Positions 25,914-37,560 of a stretch of 64,000 nt of DNA are shown piece by piece. The stretch's first letter is position 1; each line of letters starts with the position of its first letter. Position numbers and translations under genes: made by a program. The notes under the pieces were generated by a model. It saw only the letters and a program-made list of their open reading frames with translations. It made no database searches and was not told where the DNA came from. The DNA comes from Sciurus carolinensis (taxonomy: Eukaryota; Chordata; Mammalia; Rodentia; Sciuridae). The stretch spans positions 90,446,581-90,510,580 of the forward strand of contig NC_062225.1 in NCBI RefSeq assembly GCF_902686445.1. The letters are read 5' to 3'.

Positions 25914-26093
25914 TAGCTGGGCATGGTGGTGCACACCTCTAATCCCAGTGACTCTGGAGACCGAGACAGAAGGATCAGAGATCAAGGCCAGCATCAGCAG
26001 CTGATCCAGACCCTGTCTCAAATTAAAATAAAAAGGGCTGGGGATATAGCTCAGGCCCCCTGGGTTACATCTCCAGTAGAAACAAAAAAAAAG
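25914..26093 (+). mobile_element. Dimeric B1/ID-type SINE, sense
   Basis: The best copy in the window. The B1-like left half starts agctgggcatggtggtgcac and includes cctctaatcccag and gaccctgtctcaaa. An A-rich linker follows, then the ID-like right half (gggctggggatatagctcag, then a B-box-like ctgggttacatctcc) and an A-tail at 26080-26093. The dimer is the basis for assigning a squirrel-like host. Several bases are lost between the A and B boxes of the right half. Confidence 0.93.
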
Positions 26094-26269
26094 AGTTTTC
26101 TTATTTATGAAAGTAAATTGTACAGAACTGCTTCTGCATCCCAAGAATAAAGTTTGATGGAGTTTCCTGCAGTGGATGATACCAGACCAGTAAATTAGAA
26201 TCTGGAGAGCCCCAGATCTCTTCTCAGACTGCCTCCCTCTCACTATGCCCTTCTTTCATGAAGATAGCC

Positions 26270-26830
26270 ACAATCCTGACTTGGGTCAACCTGGATTATT
26301 TTGAACTTTACGTAAAAGGGATCAGGCTGTATGCACAATTTGTGTCTGGCTATGTTTATCTAATATCTTATTTCGGCATCTCTTCTGTGTTATTCCACAT
26401 GGCAGTACCACATCATTTGGTGCCTAGAGAAGTGTGTGAAAAATCTCCATTTTGAACAGTGGATTTTCTCTTATCTCATTTTTATTCTATCAGTAAACAC
26501 CTTATACATTTCGAAGCTGGGCAAGCAAGTGCACACACAGAACTGCTGTCTCCTGTGGACTTGACTTCATTCTGGATTATTCTCTTTTTTCTCCAGTAGT
26601 GTTTCTTGATATAAAGTGCACTTGATCTTAAACCAGGGGAGATGTACTGGCTTTCTTTTGATGATTTTTTTTCCTTTCCTGAGTTTTTACATTGATCTTC
26701 CCTTATACTTAAATGTGTATCTTGTAGGCAGCATATAATTTTTAAAACTCACTTTTAATGGGAGCATTCATTGTGTTTTCATTAAATTTAATTACTGTTT
26801 CAGGGGGATTTAATTCTCTACCCACTCGTT
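26270..26830 (-). mobile_element. Old LINE-1 fragments, antisense
   Basis: Two L1-like stretches on the minus strand. 26290-26420 resembles the antisense 3'UTR of old L1s (gggatcaggctgtatgcac, tgtgtctggctatgtt). 26580-26800 resembles the antisense endonuclease region (cttgtaggcagcatataatt, then gggagcattcattgtgttttc). Both are well diverged and no frame survives. Confidence 0.6.
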
Positions 26831-27599
26831 TCGTTTGGGGGGAAGAACTGAAAGGGTACTTAGCTCACCACCACCAGCCAGACGTTCCTCTACTGCATTT
26901 CTGCATAGCAGTTAAACAGCCCACGTGACATCAAACAGATCATGAATGCAGACTCCTTCGTTCCTCATCCTCACAGGTAGAGAAGACCACACAATCAAAC
27001 ACTGCTGTGCTTATCAAATAGGAGAATGGATTTAGTGTAAAATATGTGGTAAACATTAGCTATTGTGCTAATCTAGAGTAAAACTGGTATGTATTTACTG
27101 TTATTCCTTTCCATTTGTCTAATTACGTTTTTGTTACGTGGCGTATCATTATCTCATGACCTTGAAGGATTTTGTATTCAAAGCACAAATTGATCGCAGC
27201 ATCTCAGTGTAAAACGTACATACTATTGAGACACTGCAGTGTGGCTTCCACAACAACCCAGGTGACCCAAGGAGAACTCCCTCCACGTGTGTGTTGGAAG
27301 AAGGGCAGGTATGGTGCTGGAGGTGAAGTCCTCGGAGGCGATGTCACTGTGTCGTCACAGAAGAATGACTGTAGGGTGGAAGAAGTGAAATCAGTAGGTC
27401 TAACAGGCTGGTCAAGAAGCAGCCTCTGTTTTGGAGGCCGGTGAACCAAGACTGAGCAGCAGAGGTCAGGTGGCCTCGGCAGTTTTCTGGGGTCAGCTGG
27501 CTGGGGGAAAGAAAAGGCAGCCTTAGATGCTTGTGTCCTTCCCACGGATGAGCAAAGCCAACAACTGGGAATGATGTGAGTGTTCACTTCCATTGAGAC
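26831..27599. other. Unique interval, nothing recognised
   Basis: A 143-codon minus-strand frame (27204-27635) overlaps this stretch and the next MIR. I recognise no family in it and treat it as chance. Confidence 0.4.
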
Positions 27600-27805
27600 T
27601 TTGAACATGGCGGCCTGGTGTCTGGAAAGCAGCACACCCAGCGTTAGGGCGCTGTGGGTTGCTTCCTGGTCTCACACTGAAACTGACCTTATCGTCTCAC
27701 ACAACAAATTCTCTCTGGACCTCAGTGTCTTCCTGTGGAAAAGGAAGGACACTATTCCTTACGCTGCAGGGTTTTTATAAGGATCAGTGAGGTAACCATG
27801 TACAA
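27600..27805 (+). mobile_element. MIR SINE, sense
   Basis: Ordered MIR blocks: 'gcttcctggtctcacactg', 'ctctggacctcagtgtcttcctgtggaaaagg', 'gacactattccttacgctgcagggtttttataaggatcagtgag'. Diverged. Confidence 0.6.
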
Positions 27806-28018
27806 GGGAGACTGTATTTCCGCAGCTCTGCCTTCCTCTACACTTGACCAAGAAGCGGGAGTGCCAAGGAAGATCCTGGGTGTCAGGAACAGCAGGTCGG
27901 CATGCGTCACAGGTGGTGAGGGCAGACCTCGCTTGGTTCACTTCAGCGAGGGAGACGTCAGGGGAAACTCGGCTCGTCTTTGGCTCGAGCAGAGCTGAGT
28001 GGAGATTTAAAAGAAGGC

Positions 28019-28044
28019 CAGGGAGCAGGGAGCAGGGAGCAGGT
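28019..28044 (+). repeat. Short tandem repeat, three GGGAGCA units
   Basis: Three perfect 7-base units in a G-rich setting. It is followed at 28048 by a six-G run. Confidence 0.85.
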
Positions 28045-29294
28045 GCTGGGGGGCTGGAGCAGAGTCAGGGAGTCTGATTTCTAATTTGTCGTGCAGATAT
28101 TGGACAGTGGCATTGGCCTAGGTGGTCGATCCTTCTGTGTTCGCTGCTGACACCGAAGGGGTTAGGCCCCCATCTGACAGAGACTGGGAGACGCCTACCC
28201 AGGACACACGGTAAATTCTGGCAGCCTAGAGACCCCCAGGCAGGGACTCATGGGGGTCTGCAGTCAGCGTCCCTGTTAGACACTAAGGTGTGCCCAGGTC
28301 TCAGCATGGAGAGGAGGACGCAGCCAGCTGTGTGGAGCACGTGGACCTTCCAGGCCCGGTTCGACCTAGGTGAGAGAGGGCTCTGAGGGACCTTTTCAAG
28401 AAAGGAGTCTGACAGAACTCACCCCTTTGTCGCCACTGAATGAAAGAAGGATGAGAACTGAGAGAAACAGGAGAGGCAGAGTCGCTGCAGCGAAGGAGGA
28501 TACGGGGAGCGTCCCCCGTGGGTGTGAGGGCTGAGGGAGGCCGGAGTCTGTGCTGGCTGACACGGTGTCACCTCCGTCTCAGCGTGGCCCTGCCACCAGG
28601 CCCCTGTGCTTGCTTCAGGAGTGGAGAAGAGGGCACCGGCGAGCTGGGGTGGCCTCAGTGAAGCCTCAGCCTTCCTGGCCCTGCTGGGAGGCAGGCGAAG
28701 AGCATCCAGGCCAGGCAAAGCGCAGCCTCCTGGGCCGTGGAACTGAGGCCGGCCCCTACTCTGCGGCTCCCCTGCTCTGGGACAGTGGCCCCTGAAGCTC
28801 CTCCTCACCGTGGCAGGGGGACAAAGTGGCTGTGGTGCCAGAGCCAGTCTCCACACAACCAAGGACAACTCTATCCAGGGAGGAAGGCGCGGGCTTGGCC
28901 TCGACCACAGAGGAGCGGCAGGCCTGTGGGATGCAGCTAACATCGCCCACTGGGTCCAGCTTCTTGAAAATGCCTGAGTGGATTTCTTAGCTATGCAAGG
29001 AGTATGTGAATATATAGTTATTACTGAGAAAATGAAAGATATAAAAGAATATGGAATATGGAATAAACTCTGTGATTTCCATATCCACCGTACTCTCTTC
29101 CCTCATTTTCTCTGTTAAGAGTTTGTTTATTTTTTTATCTTACATAAAGCTATAGCTTTACATATAGCTATATAGTGTGTGTATAAATACAATTATAATA
29201 TTGTAACAACAAAGCTATTTAATATATAAGTAAAATGTGTATGGTGATATAACATTTATGTACACAGGCTCTGCATAGTCTGTATATTACAGAA
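28045..29294. other. GC-rich unique stretch then AT-rich sequence
   Basis: 28100-28960 is GC-rich and open over long distances on both strands (for example 174 codons on the minus strand at 28419-28943). That is expected from base composition. No domain or splice pair convinced me. 28980-29290 is AT-rich and empty. Confidence 0.4.
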
Positions 29295-29560
29295 TTATAA
29301 GTCACATGATAGTGTTTATTTTACAGATACAGAGTTTTATTCTGTCCACTGTTAGCTGCTTTCTTCAACTAACATACAGGATGCCTTTTAATACATACCT
29401 GACCCACCTCATCATTTTTAAGAACTCCGTGGTGTTTTGTGGTGTGCATGCACTTTACCTCACTGAAATGTTGCATGTTAATGAGTGTTCATGTCGTTGC
29501 TTTCTTTTCCTAAGATTAGGAGGGTCACACATAGTTTTCCCCATGTTATGAGAAGGTGAG
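29295..29560 (-). mobile_element. Old LINE 3'UTR-like fragment, antisense
   Basis: The plus strand resembles the antisense 3' end of old L1s: 'taagaactccgtggtgttttgtggtgtgc', then 'gttaatgagtgttcatgtcgttgc'. Diverged, so confidence is moderate. Confidence 0.5.
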
Positions 29561-31700
29561 TAGAAGCTTCTAGTCAAGTTTGTGCCAAGCTGAAGCTTCA
29601 TGCGTCTTCACGTTCAAAAGACTGTCAAATTTTACTTCTTAAAGGCTGCGTTCCTGCTCCTAGTGGACTTGTCTATGAAGAGGAGGCCGTGGAGTGCCTA
29701 ATTTCTAAATCTCCTTCCCATTCTGTAACTCCTAGGACCCAGTGGAGACCTTGCACAAGAACAGTACAGCACAGAGAAAAGGCCCGGTGTTCACCACCAC
29801 AGACAGAGCCGCAATGGGAGGCCCGGCCCAGGAACCTCAGCGATCAGCTGGGTAGGCACAGCCGGCCTCCCATTCACTCCACGGTGAAAGTATTCAATGG
29901 ATGAAACCCTCAGTTCGGGTTGGCGAGGGAACAATAGACCTGCGTGCAGGTGCTCCGCAGGCCACTCCCCACGTGGCTGCTGTTGGGTCTCGGCATGTGC
30001 ACACAGGCCAGCTCACCCTTGAAGGAGGCCCTGCCTGTCCTGCTCCACTGTGTCCTTCTAGAAAATCAAGCCGATGGTCTCGGGAGCCAGAGTGGTTGGA
30101 GGTAGTTTTAATAAGGTAGTATGTGTTAAAGCATGACTGACAGAAATAATAAGTTAACAGTTATGAGAAGAATCTCAGTCCTGGAGCTGGGGTAGGCAGC
30201 CAGCCAACAGAAATTGTTTTGTGGATGAAATATTTCCTAAAAATAGCTCTCCCAGCTCAGCCTAATGCAATTAAAGTTAGTGATGTACATAATAAGAAAA
30301 CTGGGAGCTCTTCCTGCTAATAACCACTGTGGAGCCAAGGCAATCCGTTTCATTAATTTAATATACACTTTCATAGTCCCCGGGTAATAGAAGTATAATT
30401 AAAATGATATGCTTTGATAGGCTTTTCTTTCCAAAATGAAATTTTGCAAGTACAGGTTTTGAAATATATAGAGATATATTTTTTCCTGTAATTATTACTC
30501 ATCGTACATTTATTTTGGATTCTCCCCCTCTCGCCCCTCTCTGAAGCACTTCCCTAAAGTTGAATCCCCCTGAGACGGTATTGATAAATTCCCTGACACA
30601 CTATTGAGAATGTGAGAATGAACTGCTGGAAGAAAAGTGGGGATGAGTTTGGATTGAATTTGAATTTATTTGAGATTGTCACTCTACCTTTGTACGAAGA
30701 GACTCAGTTCGGCTTATTAACTAAAAGAACACAAGACGTACAAATCAAAAGGATCAGAAGTAATCACAGCAGGCACATGGAGAAAATGGACTCCAATCTA
30801 AGGAAGGCTTGGATAAACGCTTCTTCCCTATAAATTTCTAGGTGATGTTTTAGAGCCTTGTTAGAATTGATGTTGTATTATACTATTTTAATAAAAAGTC
30901 CCTCGCTGGTATTTAATGGGCAATGCGTCAGGTCTCATTACTTACCCTGCCCCATTTTATGGTGCCCAACGTTGGCTTTCTGTGTCCTGCTGCTCCTAAC
31001 CCCATATTCCTGAAGGGTGTCCCGTGCAGAGCAGAAGAGGGAAGGGGCTCCCTTCCCAACCTCCAGAAGTCTCCTCCCTTTCCTGCTCAACGGAACCCAA
31101 CAGACCTCTGAGAATTGTAAAGGAAACATCCGTCCTGCTGGCAGATTGGAATCTGTTGTGTGGATGAAGAAACATGTGAGAAGACTCAAGTTCACAGACA
31201 CTTGCTCATCCATGATGGCTTTGGAGACACTCATCTCTCTAGGGTGGAAAAGCAGCTGATAGCACAGAGAGACAGCACCCTCTCCACCCCATCATCAGGA
31301 TCTACTGAGCAAAGGCATGTGCTCCCTTCTACTGACCCCCTATGGAAGTCACCTGCACAGTACCGGGTGTGGAGGAGGGATCTGAGCACTGCTCTTTGGA
31401 CACAACGCCCCCATTCTTAATCTCTGTGACTTACTACTCAGGAACCAGAAATCACAATACGCTCACTGTTGTTTGGAAGGAAATAGAATCTTAGAGATTG
31501 TAGAACGGAATGGTTTTCAGATCACACTTTCTGGAGGTGTTCCTTCACTATTTACTCACACACGGCAGAATTTCTCAACTAAATTCCACCAAGAATGAGG
31601 GGCTTTAATAGCCCTAGGAGTTCTTTCTTTTCCTTAGACTAGGACCTCCCCATACTTATTTCTTAAAGGAGTATCAAAACTGCCAATGCAATTCAGTCCT
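29561..31700. other. Unique interval with a candidate conserved element
   Basis: No gene. 30200-30450 is repeat-free AT-rich sequence with clustered core motifs: cctaatgcaattaaag (30261-30276), a RUNX-like aaccactgtgg (30322-30332) and cattaatttaatata. It looks like a non-coding enhancer-type element. The rest is unremarkable. Confidence 0.35.
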
Positions 31701-32166
31701 TATACTGTGGTTTGAAACCAGAATGTCTTCCACAGGCTCACGTGTTGAAGCTTGGTCTCCACTGCAGCAACGTCCTGAGTGGGGCTTTGGGGTAGTGATT
31801 GGCTCATGAGGGTTCTGACCTCATCAGAGGATTAATCCACTGATAGCCTTATGGACTGCTGGGAAGGCATGGAAACGGTAGGCAGGTGGGGCTTGGGTAG
31901 AGGAATTAGGTTGCAGGGGAGCCCATGGGTACTACATCTTGTCCCTGGATCCTCTCTCTCTCTGTCTTTCTGTGCCTGGCTGCTGGGACTTGAGCAGTAT
32001 TCCTCAACTGCACCCTTCCACCATGATGTCCTGCTTCACCTCAGGCTCAAAGTGACGAAACAAGGGCACCAGGAACTAAACCCTCTGAAACCCTGAGCTA
32101 AGTAAATCTTTCCTCCTCTAAGTTATTCTTGTCAAGTGTTGATCACAGTGATAAAAATGTAACACA
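31701..32166 (+). mobile_element. MaLR-type solo LTR (ORR1/MLT-like), sense
   Basis: Follows the ERVL-MaLR LTR pattern on the plus strand: a start resembling ctgtggtttg, then 'gctcacgtgttgaagcttgg', 'gttctgacctcatcagaggattaatcc', 'ctgcttcacctcaggctcaaag', 'ctctgaaaccctgagctaagtaaa', and an end at gtaacaca. No internal retroviral sequence is attached, so this is a solo LTR. The target-site duplication is not clear (cctta against ccctc). It is the same broad family as the antisense copies at 53640 and 60796. Confidence 0.85.
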
Positions 32167-32335
32167 CCCTCCCTTCTTAATTAAAGGAAGTGGGAAGGTC
32201 CAGGAATTTTCAGGTGATCCCAGAGCTAGCTGAGGGCTCAGTCAGGGTGGAGATTACAGTCCAATCCTCTATCCTGTGTCCTCCTGCTGACATACACAGT
32301 TGTCGCATCTCTGTGGCTCTCACTCAGTGAACGTC

Positions 32336-32780
32336 TGCATTAGTCAGGGTTCTCCCGAGAAACAGAACCGCTGGGAGATGGGCAGCTCTGTGGGAGGAGA
32401 TTTATTTTGAGGAATTGGTTCAAGCAATTATGGAGGCTGCATCTGTTAGCTGGAGACCCAGAGAGCTGGCAATGTCTTTCGGTCTGCATGTGACGGTCTA
32501 AGGATAAAGTGAACCAATGCTGTGAAGTCCAAGGGCAGGAGAAGACCAATGTCCCAGTTAAATGTCACACACAACGAGGGGCAGCTTCTCCCTCCCTTTG
32601 CCACTTGTCCTACTCAGGCTCTTGGTGGATTGGATGAGGCCCAGTCCGGAGGGCAAAGTACTTTGCTGAACCAAATACTAATCTCATCCTGCAATGCCTC
32701 CTGGTCAGACCTAGGGATAAGGTTCAGCAAATCCCTGGGCACACTGTGGCCCAGTCAAGTTCAACAGACAGTCCATCCTG
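32336..32780 (-). mobile_element. LTR-like interspersed repeat, family not named (copy 1)
   Basis: Starts tgcattagtcagggttctcc, contains 'gaggaattggttcaagcaattatggaggc', 'gctggagacccagagagctgg', 'ggcaggagaagaccaatgtcccag' and 'ggattggatgaggc', and ends near 'ggcccagtcaagttcaacag'. This is an abundant ancient mammalian repeat bounded by TG and CA-like ends. A second copy lies in the opposite orientation at 61364-61842. The strand given is a convention: I call the copy at 61364 plus. Confidence 0.75.
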
Positions 32781-34164
32781 ACGGAGCTGCGCTGCTCACA
32801 TGTTCACACTGTCCTCTGTCCCTACGCGAGCAGACCCTGGCTCTGTTGCTTTCTTGCAATTGCTCAGGAAAAGCTCCCTCTGAGGTTCCCGTGGTTCATT
32901 CTCCATTTCCTTAGATGCTGCTCAAAGGTTCCTGTGTGAAAAGGGCCAACATATTGATTGCAACCTAGAAAAGGCAGCCCCACATCCATCTCCATGATCT
33001 TCAACCTGCCGACACAGGTGCATCTTATGTATCACCTATTTCTCTTCGTTCATACCTGGGTTCCCCCCCAAAAAGAATTTTTTCCTATCTTCTAGTACCT
33101 AGAAGAATGTCTAGCACATAAGTACCAGGTTAATACCAGTTGCAAACGTTAATTTTCCCCACTTCAGAGTTGTGCATCTGCCGGCAAAATTTAGTGATTT
33201 CTAAAAATTTGAAGAGCCACATTCCATAATGAGAAGTCATAACCCAATTAATAACACAAATTTTTATATCCACTATCTCTACTGTTTCATGTGTTCATTG
33301 TCAAGTTCAGAGATTAATTAGGCTTAGACTACACATTCTTCACATTAGTTTTTTTTTTTGTTTTGTTTTGGTCTTAAAAATTTAAAATAAGATTGCTGAT
33401 TATCCCTGCTAAATCCAATAAACTTAGTCATCATGGCCATGACACACTACATAATCTCTCTATATATCAAATAAACTTACTTTTTAAAACATGATTTGAA
33501 GGATGATTAATACAGATTGACATAGAGTTTAACGGTGTGCTGATTATATCTTTCATTTGAATACTGATCTTAAATTAGCAAGGATATGTTTTCTGATTGG
33601 TAATTTAGAAAAGCTTTCTCAGTGTTAGAGGTATATTTTCACTTGATTGAAAACAGTTCCAGATTTTTGAATTAATTTGTGAAATGCCATTTACAGTATT
33701 AGAATTTTAAATATATATTTGTGGCATGTGACAGATGCATGCTCATGCAGTAGTACTTCTTTGGTGTGTGCCATATCTTAAGGATGGCGGCAAAGGGACA
33801 CGGGTAGCTGTGGTCTGGACCTGTATTGCAGTGGAGTGTGAGCTGGACACGGGCTCAACTCACATGGCCGGGCAGAGTCTGCACTGCTGCCTACACTCTT
33901 CAGATGGTAATTAACTCTGTTCTGGCGATTGCAATGTTATGATTTTATTAAATGACTCTTGTTCTTTGTTAACTTTTCATGAACTTGGTTCATGTTACCA
34001 GCTGGTTGTGAGGTGTTTGACCATTGGAACCACCTCGTAGCTGCATTATGCATTTCTAGATGGTCCAACACAGTACTTTATACATAATAGAGACACAAAA
34101 ACTATTTGGTAGCCCATCAGTTGGTTCTGCAGGATAAAAAGGAAAATATGAAAATCAACTTGTA
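32781..34164. other. Mostly unique AT-rich interval
   Basis: No gene. A weak L2/MIR tail-like patch lies at 33090-33160 (tagtacctagaagaatgtctagcac). The remainder is AT-rich and unassigned. Confidence 0.4.
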
Positions 34165-34285
34165 GCTAGATTAAAAGCTCTCTGGGTTCAGGAGTCCAGC
34201 TGTGGGCTATTCACTTCTGCAGCTGCAGTACTTAGAACACTTCTCAGCTCCTAGTAGGCATTCAACAAGGAGTGTTAGGAGTATC
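34165..34285 (+). mobile_element. L2 3' end fragment, sense
   Basis: Diverged L2 tail: 'tagattaaaagctctctgggttcagg', then 'cagtacttagaacacttctcagctcctagtaggcattcaacaagg'. The order and spacing fit the L2 3' end. Confidence 0.6.
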
Positions 34286-37261
34286 TCAAGACAGGATGAT
34301 CCTCGCTGAACACCTACTGGTATTTATGCAGTTATCACAATGAAAAGTTGGGTGTGATTTGCTACAAAGTCGTGTTACACCTGAATTCTCATTCTAGGTT
34401 AACAGTGTCGCTTGTGGACATGATCGTTTATGAACATAACCCACGCTTTTCATCATCTGGCACAATTTTGGCAAATCCCATACAGTTTTTACAACTGTTG
34501 ACAGTTTATTACCATAATGTATCAGTGTCTATTACAAGGGATTATAAGCATAAATGTAACTTTTCTGTTTTTCTGCTCTTTGAAACTTTTTGCATGATCT
34601 GCATGCACATCGTAAGCTTTCTCTGGAAGCTTTCCTATCTTCAAAGTGACGTGCTTGTCACACTGTCATGGAATGATTGGGCTGGGGATGCTATTATCAG
34701 ACCAAGGTACCTCTTTGCATTATTTTAATGCAGAAGAAAACAAGATAAAGAGCTATGGTTGCTTTCCCAAACAGAAGGAGAACCAAATCCAGATCAAGTA
34801 AGCCACAGTGCACTGGACAAGGCCAATTCGTGCACCATCCCACCCCCGGAGAGGGGCTCTGGCTGGGCCCTGCACACTGACGCCCAGACCATGCTGGCTG
34901 TGTGAGCTGCAGGATTACCTGCTGGCACTCTGCTGCGCTGGTCCCTGTGCCGACCCTATCGACCTTGGGTTAACGTGCTCTATCTTATGAAACTCAGGGA
35001 GTCTCACTGTAGGTGAAGGGACCAAGAGGTGGCATCCCTGGGCAGCTGATCCATAGGATGTCAACTTGTGCCTTGGTTCAAATGTATTAACCAGTTTGGT
35101 CATGTTTCTCTTGGGAATTGAGAGGCGAGTGCATTTATTCATAGTAGTTGAAACAGAAGATGAAAGTACATAGGGAATCTCTAACTGACCATGTGCAGGC
35201 AAACATCATGAAGGATCAGAAACTGTGAGTCAGCAGCGGTGGATATTGGACAGAGAAGAAGGGAAAAGCATCACTCTGAAAAGCAGATGTCACCCCGACC
35301 CTGTGTGAGAGAACCAGGTGGCAACTCTAGTAAAAGTCTCTAACAGGTGGGTTTGCACTCTTGACCAGCTCTGAGTGGGCTTGACACGCTTGATGCGAAG
35401 TGTCTGGGCAAGCCCGAACCAGATCTCGTGACTGCAAGGCGAGAGCTCTTCCTCTACACCAAGCCTGCTTTTTTCTCCATCTGTCGGTGCCACGCCGAGA
35501 TGGAAGGAACAGAGGCACGCGGCTGGCTCCTCTGCGGCTCCTCCCCTGGACTCTGCTGTGGACGGGATGACGCTCAGCCTGGACCTCTGCCTCCCTTAGC
35601 ACCCGTGTGCCTTCTCAGCACATCTTCATGACTCCCGGCGTTCACTGACCACTGGATTCACCACTTCTCTGCTGAGCAGATATGGATGATGTCCTGAAAC
35701 CATGGAGGAACTTAGAAGAACACACAGCTGCTAACAGAAGAAAGATGATGATCTGAATTCAAAGGTGAAAATACCAGCTGCTGACAGGATTAGCTCAGCA
35801 GAGACACACAGCAAAGGCAGGGAAACAGAACATCTGCCTCTTATATTTTCATTGAAACTTCTCAACTGCCGCTCTTCAGAAATATTTTGCTTGCAGTCCT
35901 CCGGAGCGTCAACTGTGTGATTGTCACATTTGGATGATAGTATGTCTGATGGAAAGAGGCCAACAGATACAGTTAGAGGGTGTAGTGTTGCTTTAATAGC
36001 AAAGGATGTGGAACTTCAGAATAGGACTACGGAAGTCAGGAGATGACGCTGCAGTGTGCTCTTAGAGATGGATCCCAAGCTTTTTCCAAGTTCACTATGG
36101 ATAGCCAAGTGCTAAGGGTGATTCCCTCAGGTGGAGTGAAGGTTTCGTTCCTTTGCATTCTTAAGGCAACTCTCCTTGCTCCTGATTATTCTGGAGATTC
36201 AGTTGACATGAAGGAGCTGCTTATAACTCACTCAAAATAGTCTTCCATAAAATCCTGGGTGGTTGTACTTCCAACAATGTTAGAGAACTGGAGATCAGCT
36301 TCTGAGGCCTATTCCCCAGCAGCTGGGCCTTCGACTAGGTCTCAGAGCCACTGTGCAAGCCACACAGTGGAAGCTGTTGAAGTGGTTGCTGTGTAGAGAG
36401 ACTTAATTTGCATCTCAGTTTATAGATATGAGTGCATATTCAGAGGTTTGAAATTTTAAGGGTCTCTAAGAGTTTTGTCAGCTAGGAAGAAAAGAGTTTA
36501 ATGTGACACAAAATAGTATCATCCAGACAGGGCAATCTGCCACACAAATCTCCTTTGCTGCTGTGGAAATATGTTGGAGAACATGGCTTTACTTGGGGCT
36601 CTTGGATAAAAATGTAGTGACTGGACTCCTAAGACAGAGTGCTGGTCCAATCAAAGGCTGCGTGTTTTATGACTGGAACGCGGAAGGTCACACTGAACTC
36701 TCTACTGCTGAGCATGGCTCTTGCTGGGCAGGTCTTTTCCCGTATCGCCGGTCAGACAGAGCTGTCCTTTACCGTTCAGAGACGTGGCCATTCTGTATTT
36801 CTCCAGTGGTATGACATGCCTCTTCCAGACCTGGGCCCTCAGTGCCTTCCAACCAGCTGAGGGACCACAGGACTTGGCAGGGAGTGTTCTCATAAGGGAA
36901 ATAATGATTATTATAAGCTGCTCAGGGGCAGGAGGCTGCATCCAGCACCTTCTCAGAGTCTTTTCAGTTATGATATTTAAAATTCTTTGAATGTGATTTC
37001 TCTAAATTTTGGGGAAAATTTTAAAAATATAAAAGCATATTTGGTGGAAAGAAAGCTTATTTTTAATTGTGTGTGTGTGTATTTATAATTACAGGCCATG
37101 CACAAGTACACATCCAGGACTTATTTCAAGGAACTGGATCAAATGATATGTGACTGGTGAGCCCAGCATTCGTAGGCTAGGCCGGCAGACTGAAGATCAG
37201 GCAGAATTTGATGCTTCAGGATTAAGGCAGAATTTCTTCTCTGAGAAATTTCAGTTATTTT
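34286..37261. other. Unique interval, no recognised gene
   Basis: Contains a 126-codon plus-strand frame (34348-34728) with no family match and AT-driven composition. It also holds a pair of adjacent small hairpins at 35403-35444 (listed separately). Confidence 0.4.
35403..35444 (-). other. Twin adjacent hairpins with a B-box-like sequence
   Basis: Two perfect 5-bp stems lie back to back: TCTGG/CCAGA (35403-35407 with 35419-35423) and TCTCG/CGAGA (35424-35428 with 35440-35444), each with an 11-base loop. On the minus strand the order resembles the anticodon and T arms of a tRNA, with ggttcggg in the B-box position. The loops are too long for a tRNA and no acceptor stem closes, so at most it is a remnant of a tRNA-derived SINE. 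Confidence 0.25.
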
Positions 37262-37405
37262 TTCCCCCTTTCCTTTCTTTGTGGTACTAGGGATTGAATC
37301 CATGAGTGCTCTGCACTGAGCTACACCCCAGTCCTTTTTATATTTTATTTAGAGGAAAATCTCACTAAGGTGTCCAGGTTGGCTTGTGATCCTGCTGCCT
37401 CGCAG
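37262..37405 (-). mobile_element. Dimeric B1/ID-type SINE, antisense, degraded
   Basis: The ID-like half reads antisense (gtactagggattgaatccatg, then gagctacaccccagtcc), followed by 'tatattttatttagagg' and a short remnant of the B1-like half (tccaggttggcttgtgatcc, then tgctgcctcgcag). The B1 part is truncated. Confidence 0.85.
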
Positions 37406-37447
37406 TTCTTACTCTTAGGAACATTCCAGTGCCCGATGAGGCCCATC

Positions 37448-37560
37448 CACGCTGTGCAGGTGTCTCAGTCTGTTTTGTGCTGCTTTAACAAGACCAGAGA
37501 CTAGGTAACTCGAAAGAACAGAAACCTGCTCTTCACAGTTCTGAAGGCCTTCACAGAACC
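37448..37560 (-). mobile_element. THE1/MST-type MaLR LTR fragment, antisense
   Basis: The plus strand matches the reverse complement of the 3' part of a MaLR LTR: 'gtctgttttgtgctgctttaacaagaccagagactaggtaactcg', then 'cttcacagttctgaaggc'. Only about 110 bases remain. Confidence 0.65.

Noticed and set aside
28419..28943. 174-codon minus-strand frame in GC-rich DNA
   Set aside because: Frames on both strands are open together, as expected from GC content. No domain, no splice partner.
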